From: Siccirubricoccus soli
Lineage (GTDB): Bacteria; Pseudomonadota; Alphaproteobacteria; Acetobacterales; Acetobacteraceae
Direction of reading: 5' to 3'
NCBI RefSeq assembly: GCF_024178315.1
Contig: NZ_JAMZIK010000060.1
Coordinates: 1-37,604, forward strand
DNA length: 37,604 nucleotides
Part shown: positions 33,576 through 37,604 of the stretch, one piece after another
Layout of the letters: each line of letters begins with the position of its first letter
How positions within the stretch are numbered: position 1 is the first letter of the stretch
Notes under the pieces: generated by a model
The model's input: the letters and a program-made list of their open reading frames with translations, nothing else
Databases searched by the model: none
Told to the model about the DNA's origin: nothing
Position numbers and translations under genes: made by a program

Positions 33576-35183
33576 TCAGGTCTCCGGGACGCCAATCAGG
33601 CGCAGGCCGCGGTAGAGCCGCTGATGCCCGGCGAGATAGCCGGGATGGTCGGAAAACACCTGCAATCGCAGATGCTCAATGGTGAGCCGGAAGTTCCCCA
33701 TCGCCTCGCACCAGGCGTCGAGGGAGGTTCGCGCTTCTGTGATACGGCCGGCATGGGCCAGTGCACTGGCGAGGAAGGCCACGGGATAGGCGAGGCTGGG
33801 CGACAGGTCCGCAGCCCGGTACAGATGCGGGATCGCCAGTTCGTCGCGGCCCTGCCAGAAATCGTAGAGGCCGACCCAGAGATGCCAGAGGCCGACGCCG
33901 CGATGCTGTGGACTGAGCGTGATCGCGTGCCGTGTCGCCACCACCATCGATTCGAGGTCCCCCGTCAGGAAGGCGACATGTCCTGCGTAGGCGTGGGCTT
34001 CCGCGTCGCAGGGGTCGAGTGCGAGGGCCCGCTCGAAGGCAGCCAGTGCCTCCTCGAACCGACGCTGCATGAGCCTCACGTAGCCGCGGCTGAACCAAGC
34101 CTTCGGCCAGTTCGGGGCCCGCACGACTGCTCGCGTTGCCATTTTGTCGGCACGCCGCAGATCGGCGCGGGTGGCATCATTCGTCAGCGATCCGCGACGC
34201 GTGGTCGTGACGCGAATGTTGTCAGCGACGATCGCATAGGCCGATCCGGCGAGGGCGGGCGCAAGCGTTGGATCGGTGGCCAGCGCGCGTTCGAACCATC
34301 GGCGTGCCTCTGCCAGGTCCTCAGGGAAAACCAGGGCTCGGTTCAACGCGCTCCAACCGCGCAGAGCGCTGTAGCGCGCGCTGGGGGTAATCGCCGCCCC
34401 CTCGGAAGGGCCTGCGGCGGCCTCACGATCGACGAGTTCCGTAACCACGGCATGGATGAGGCGGCCCGCGATCTCATTCTCGAAGGAACTCAGCCCGATA
34501 TGCCGATGCTCGAAGCGATCCGCCCAGATGGCCGCGCCGGTGGAGACGTCCTCGACCCTCGAAATCAGCCTGGCGACGCCTTCCGCGAGGTGGATCGATG
34601 TCCGCAGGGCATAGCGCGCCCTGCGTTCTTGCCCCTGCGCGTTGCCTTCCGCGTCACCTGGCGGAACACCGTAAGCGAGCGCCTCGTGCATTCGCGCCAG
34701 CTGCAGAAAGAGATGGCGATCGACCTCAGCCGCGAGAGACCGAGAGGCCGTGTCGTCAGGCGGGCATTGCACGGGGTAGATCAGGATGGAGATGCGGTGC
34801 ATCGCCGGCGCTGCATCTTGACCGGCGGCTGGTTGGGCTAATGAGGCGCCCGGCTCTGGCCGCGCGGGCGTGACGGCTCCGACGAAGCGATAGCCCCGGC
34901 CATGCTCGGTGCGAATCACTTCGTTGGCTTCGCCACCGTCGCGCAGCACGCGGCGCAGCGCCGCCATGTGAACAGTCAGGTTGTTCTCGGCGACGACCCG
35001 TGCGCCCCAGCCAGCCTGCTGTAATTCATCCTTGGTGACGAGCTCGCCGGCGCGCTTCAGCAGGAGGAGCAGAAGCTCCGCGGCGCGAGAGCTGAGCAAG
35101 ACAAGCTCTCCCTGTTTCTCGAGGCGGCGGCTGAGAGTATCGAAGACGAAGGGGCCAAAAGAGAACTTTGACGGGTCCTCCAT
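33576..35183 (-). CDS. Winged-helix DNA-binding protein with TPR repeats (CadC/OmpR-type HTH)
   Basis: This 535-residue protein starts with an OmpR-type winged helix at about 6-105: FGPFVFDTLSRRLEKQGELVLLSSRAAELLLLL, then KDELQQAGW and VIRTEHGRGYRFVGAV. A linker follows, then a domain like those in adenylate-cyclase-associated TPR regulators (RYALRTSIHLAEGVARLISRVEDVSTGAAIWADRFEH). Tetratricopeptide repeats fill about 300-470, for example RRWFERALATDPTLAPALAGSAY and EEALAAFERALALDPCDAEAHAYAG. There is no receiver or transmembrane helix, so it is likely a cytoplasmic one-component regulator. The ATG at 35183 has GGAAGAG upstream. It lies between the MBL-fold gene and the kinase module, all on the minus strand. 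Confidence 0.9.
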   Translation of the reverse strand: MEDPSKFSFGPFVFDTLSRRLEKQGELVLLSSRAAELLLLLLKRAGELVTKDELQQAGWGARVVAENNLTVHMAALRRVLRDGGEANEVIRTEHGRGYRFVGAVTPARPEPGASLAQPAAGQDAAPAMHRISILIYPVQCPPDDTASRSLAAEVDRHLFLQLARMHEALAYGVPPGDAEGNAQGQERRARYALRTSIHLAEGVARLISRVEDVSTGAAIWADRFEHRHIGLSSFENEIAGRLIHAVVTELVDREAAAGPSEGAAITPSARYSALRGWSALNRALVFPEDLAEARRWFERALATDPTLAPALAGSAYAIVADNIRVTTTRRGSLTNDATRADLRRADKMATRAVVRAPNWPKAWFSRGYVRLMQRRFEEALAAFERALALDPCDAEAHAYAGHVAFLTGDLESMVVATRHAITLSPQHRGVGLWHLWVGLYDFWQGRDELAIPHLYRAADLSPSLAYPVAFLASALAHAGRITEARTSLDAWCEAMGNFRLTIEHLRLQVFSDHPGYLAGHQRLYRGLRLIGVPET

Positions 35184-35303
35184 GACGTCTCTTCCGCTGC
35201 CGGGTCGTCACCCTTCCAGAGCAATCAGCTGCCCGCGCCCATGCCGGGCCTTCTAGTGCAGCGCTCCAGCCCGGTCCACCGCAACACGGCTTGATCGGTA
35301 CCA

Positions 35304-35338
35304 ATCCGCTCACGCCTCTTATCGGAACATGAGCGGAT
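35304..35338. promoter_or_regulatory. Inverted repeat upstream of the winged-helix/TPR regulator
   Basis: Perfect 9-bp arms ATCCGCTCA and TGAGCGGAT are separated by 17 bases, about 120 bases upstream of the regulator start at 35183 and about 50 bases beyond the MBL-fold stop. It may be an operator or a weak terminator hairpin; no function is shown. Confidence 0.35.
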
Positions 35339-35386
35339 CAGGTCGTCAATGTCGGATCAACAGCCTATGCCCGGCCTGACAAGCTG

Positions 35387-36304
35387 TCAGTAGTCCCAGA
35401 AGATCGGTACCCAGCGAAACCCGTCGCCATCAACCGCCACCCGGCCCAGGGATGGGAACGGCAGGTGAGTTGCCACCAGCAATTCGCCGGTCGCCGCCAG
35501 TTCCGTCAAAAGACGGACGCGGACGCGGGCCGCCTCTTCTGGATCGTGTTCGAAGCCATTGTACCAGTCGGGGTGGTCAAAACCGACCGCGAACACGGCA
35601 TCTCCGGCGAATGTCAGCCGGTCGCCGCCCGATGCCATGCGGACCACGCTGTGCCCAGGCGTGTGGCCCCCGGTGCGATGGACGATCACCCCTGGCGCCA
35701 CCTCATGCTGCTCATCGAACAGCTGCAGCTGGCTATTATACTCTTTCACGAACCGCTTGGCGGCCGACCGAAGCGCGTCCGGGAAGCCCGGCGGCATGGA
35801 GGCGTGGCTGAAATCGGGCGCCTCCCAGAACTTGACCTCGGCAGCTGCCACGTGAATGCGCAAATCGGGGCTCAGCCGTTCCCTCACGCCGTCGACGAGC
35901 AATCCACCAACGTGGTCCATGTGCATGTGGGTAAGCACCACATCGGTTATCGAGGCGAGATCTATGCCGGCGGCCTCCAGCCGCTTAGCTAGCTGCCCGG
36001 CGCGCGGCAGGTTCAGATCCGGATCAAACCCCAGCCCGGCATCGATGAGTATGATCTTTCCGCCGCTACGGACCATGACCACGTTCAGCGACCAGTCGAA
36101 AGCGTCCGGCGGCAGGAACATGTCCTGCAGCCAGGCTGAGCGAAGAGCCGGGTTGGCGTTGTGCCCCAACATCACGGTTGGCAACGGTAGCACGCCGTCG
36201 CTGACCACAAGCACGTCGATCTCGCCGATCCGCAGCGCGTAGCGCGACGGAACCAACTCGTCGGCCCTCGCTGTGGTAGAATTTATGATGCTGCGAGTGC
36301 TCAT
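35387..36304 (-). CDS. Metallo-beta-lactamase-fold hydrolase
   Basis: This 305-residue MBL-fold enzyme resembles the AHL-lactonase/glyoxalase II-like branch. The metal motif is THMHMDHVGG (His126, His128, Asp130, His131), followed by the third-strand His in RTGGHTPGHS, the bridging Asp in TFAGDAVF and a final His in VATHLPFPSLGRV. The ATG at 36304 has GAGGAGAC upstream; earlier in-frame codons to 36571 lack homology. No signal peptide is seen, although many relatives are exported by Tat. The substrate could be a lactone, thioester or similar. It is upstream of the winged-helix/TPR regulator by about 200 bases on the same strand. Confidence 0.9.
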   Translation of the reverse strand: MSTRSIINSTTARADELVPSRYALRIGEIDVLVVSDGVLPLPTVMLGHNANPALRSAWLQDMFLPPDAFDWSLNVVMVRSGGKIILIDAGLGFDPDLNLPRAGQLAKRLEAAGIDLASITDVVLTHMHMDHVGGLLVDGVRERLSPDLRIHVAAAEVKFWEAPDFSHASMPPGFPDALRSAAKRFVKEYNSQLQLFDEQHEVAPGVIVHRTGGHTPGHSVVRMASGGDRLTFAGDAVFAVGFDHPDWYNGFEHDPEEAARVRVRLLTELAATGELLVATHLPFPSLGRVAVDGDGFRWVPIFWDY

Positions 36305-36735
36305 GCGTTGTCTCCTCTGCCGGGCCTCGGGCACGGCAGCCGCAACGCTACGTTCGCGCACCTCCTCGGTCGATTGGCTCTGAGGATATGACGAACGGTG
36401 CCTTGGTTTAGGCCCTTCGCTCGTCACGGTACCATCGATTAGCCCAAACGAATGCGGCGACGGTGTCCGACGGACTAGCCGAGCCGTCCTCGGCGGGCCG
36501 ATTTCAGGCGTTCTTAAGTTCCCGGATGATGACGGCGCCGCGCATGGCGTCGAAGCGAGCGCAAGCAGCACAAAAGCCGAGAGGTACGGCCGCAGGCCTT
36601 CCGAAATCGGGATGAGAGCTCAGCCGTCTGCAGCTTGGAAGTGGACGCCCGACGGGTAGCTTCCGGCCAAGCTGAGGACGGTACTCGATCTCGCTCAGGA
36701 AGAGGTCCAAGTCGATATCGGGAAATCTCTTGCCC
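36305..36735. other. Gap between the MBL-fold gene and the IS630 element
   Basis: This stretch of about 430 bases contains a 68-codon minus-strand frame (36504-36710) without a recognised domain or ribosome site. The promoter for the MBL-fold gene should be in the left part. No repeat of note is visible apart from the IS630 end at its right border. Confidence 0.4.
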
Positions 36736-37400
36736 TAGAGCATTTTTGGTTTACTCGAACGCATAGCCTGAGTTGGCGAGGTAGTTTCGGCACACTACGG
36801 GGCTGAAGGTATCGAGCAGTCGGCCGATGGTGTCCCACAGCGCCTCGCGGGTTCGGGCGGCTGCCTTGCGCAGCCCGGCTTTGAGCTTGGCAAAGGCCTG
36901 CTCGATCGGGTTCAGGTCGGGCGAGTAGGCTGGCAGCAGCATGACGTGGGCGCGCGCCGCGCGGATCGCTTCACGCACGCCGGCGACTTTGTGGGCGGCG
37001 AGATTGTCCATCACCACCACGTCGCCGGGTTTCGGCCAGCGTCGCGTCAGGCTTCGAACGAAGATGGGCCAGCAACGCCACTTCATGCCGCCTCATGGCC
37101 AGCCGGCTTTGGCGGACGGCTGCCGGCACCGTGCTGCGGGGCGACGTCGTCCGTCGCCGCCCGCCGCTCCAAGGCCTTGTAGGTGTACGAGATGCTGACC
37201 TTGAACAGCGACGCAACCTTCCGCACCGCCAGCCCCGCATCGACCGCCGCCAGCACTCGCTCCCGCAGGTCCTGCGGGTAGGCAAGCCCAGACCGCCACG
37301 CCATCGAACCCTCCGGCCACATCACCGGAGGCCTATGAATCACATCCGCACCTCGTGCCGGAACCTCAAATCTGAATCCGGCAGCGGTGAAAGCGCTCTA
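36736..37400 (-). mobile_element. IS630-family element with internal deletion
   Basis: The element is bounded by TA dinucleotides (36736-36737 and 37399-37400) with imperfect inverted ends GAGCATTTT and GAGCGCTTT. At about 660 bp it is far shorter than the usual 1.0-1.2 kb. It contains only the two ends of a transposase gene. The right TA is shared with the next IS630 element. Confidence 0.7.
36751..37304 (-). pseudogene. IS630-family transposase, internally deleted and frameshifted
   Basis: The start at 37304 gives the IS630 helix-turn-helix (MAWRSGLAYPQDLRERVLAAV, then VRKVASLFKVSISYTYK). A near-duplicate 10-base block (CATGAGGCGG then CATGAAGTGG) then throws the frame off; removing one copy restores AGHEAALLAHLRSKPDATLAE. 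Directly after this the sequence jumps in another frame to PKPGDVVVMDNLAAHK, the second catalytic Asp region, and on through LLPAYSPDLNPIEQAFAKLK with the catalytic Glu, to the stop at 36751. The stretch with the first catalytic Asp, roughly 130-150 residues, is missing. The protein cannot be active. Confidence 0.8.
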
Positions 37401-37604
37401 GAGCGGTTTCCGACCGGAGTGAATCGGAGGGGCTTCCCCGACGCGGGCTGGATCTGATTCAAGCTGCCTGTCGGCGAGGAGGCCGGCAGGCATGTCCAAG
37501 GCGCTGTCGGTTGATCTTCGGGAACGGGTGGTGGCGGCGGTCGCGGCGGGGACGTCGTGCCGAGCTGCGGCGGCTCGGTTCGGGGTCAGCTCCTCGAGCG
37601 CGGT
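37399..37604 (+). mobile_element. IS630-family element, left end (runs out of window)
   Basis: The end begins at the same TA that closes the deleted IS630 element and reads TAGAGCGGTTTCCGACCGG, followed 90 bases later by a transposase start. Only the first 206 bases are in the window, so completeness is unknown. Confidence 0.65.
37492..37604 (+). CDS. IS630-family transposase, N-terminal part
   Basis: The ATG at 37492 is preceded by GAGGAGG-type sequence. The visible 37 codons read SKALSVDLRERVVAAVAAG then AAARFGVSSSSA, the N-terminal helix-turn-helix of IS630 transposases (first ORF when the gene is split by a frameshift). The catalytic part lies beyond the window. It runs in the opposite direction to the deleted copy beside it and differs from it in sequence, so the two are distinct IS630 members rather than a duplication. 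Confidence 0.8.
   Translation, partial: MSKALSVDLRERVVAAVAAGTSCRAAAARFGVSSSSA

Noticed and set aside
36504-36710. A 68-codon minus-strand frame next to the IS630 element
   Set aside because: No start signal and no family resemblance; too short to support on its own.
1-37604. CRISPR array, tRNA or rRNA genes
   Set aside because: No regularly spaced direct repeats and no tRNA cloverleaf or rRNA core sequence was seen on either strand.

Overview
The window is high-GC DNA with the gene content of an alphaproteobacterium, most like the Acetobacteraceae (Roseomonas-type). The grounds are a CcrM-type GANTC methyltransferase, several Bug/TctC-type periplasmic receptors without transporter genes, a formate dehydrogenase whose gamma and beta subunits are fused, and FixL/FixJ-like signalling proteins. 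This placement is inference from protein families; no rRNA or tRNA gene lies in the window.

Positions 1-7.2 kb hold a 3'-cut branched-chain-amino-acid-type solute receptor, a frameshifted RES-domain gene, a Bug receptor, a GNAT acetyltransferase, a polar-amino-acid-type receptor (the only gene on + here), an M20 metallopeptidase and ccrM. The gaps carry strong hairpins and a 42-bp TA-bounded palindrome whose ends match the IS630 ends at the far side of the window. Positions 7.6-12.7 kb hold a LysR C-terminal remnant and a two-gene formate dehydrogenase operon (fused NuoE/NuoF-like subunit, then the molybdopterin subunit, overlapping by 4 bp).

Positions 13.2-18.3 kb form a minus-strand accessory cluster: GlxA-family regulator, DUF1348 protein, catalase, HD-domain protein of the cyanamide hydratase type, a decayed SDR dehydrogenase and an NTF2-like protein. 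Positions 18.8-24.4 kb hold two more Bug receptors, a family III CoA-transferase and a family 1 solute-binding protein, again without permeases. Positions 24.6-27.5 kb are a patchwork: an Old-Yellow-Enzyme stub, a metallophosphoesterase, a dCMP-type deaminase, a GNAT, and an SDR cut off at the GNAT gene.

Positions 27.5-36.3 kb hold an alpha/beta hydrolase, a type II NADH dehydrogenase, a FixL/FixJ-like module (soluble multi-PAS histidine kinase, single-domain receiver, LuxR-type response regulator), a winged-helix/TPR regulator and a metallo-beta-lactamase-fold hydrolase, all on the minus strand. The right edge is an internally deleted IS630 element abutting a second IS630 element that runs out of the window.

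I saw no CRISPR array, prophage or recognisable complete defence system. The most interesting parts are the GlxA/HD/catalase cluster, the kinase-receiver-regulator module beside NDH-2, and the family of short IS630-like palindromes. Several gene stubs (RES, LysR, SDR twice, OYE, a possible recombinase, IS630) show that this is a region of repeated insertion and decay.
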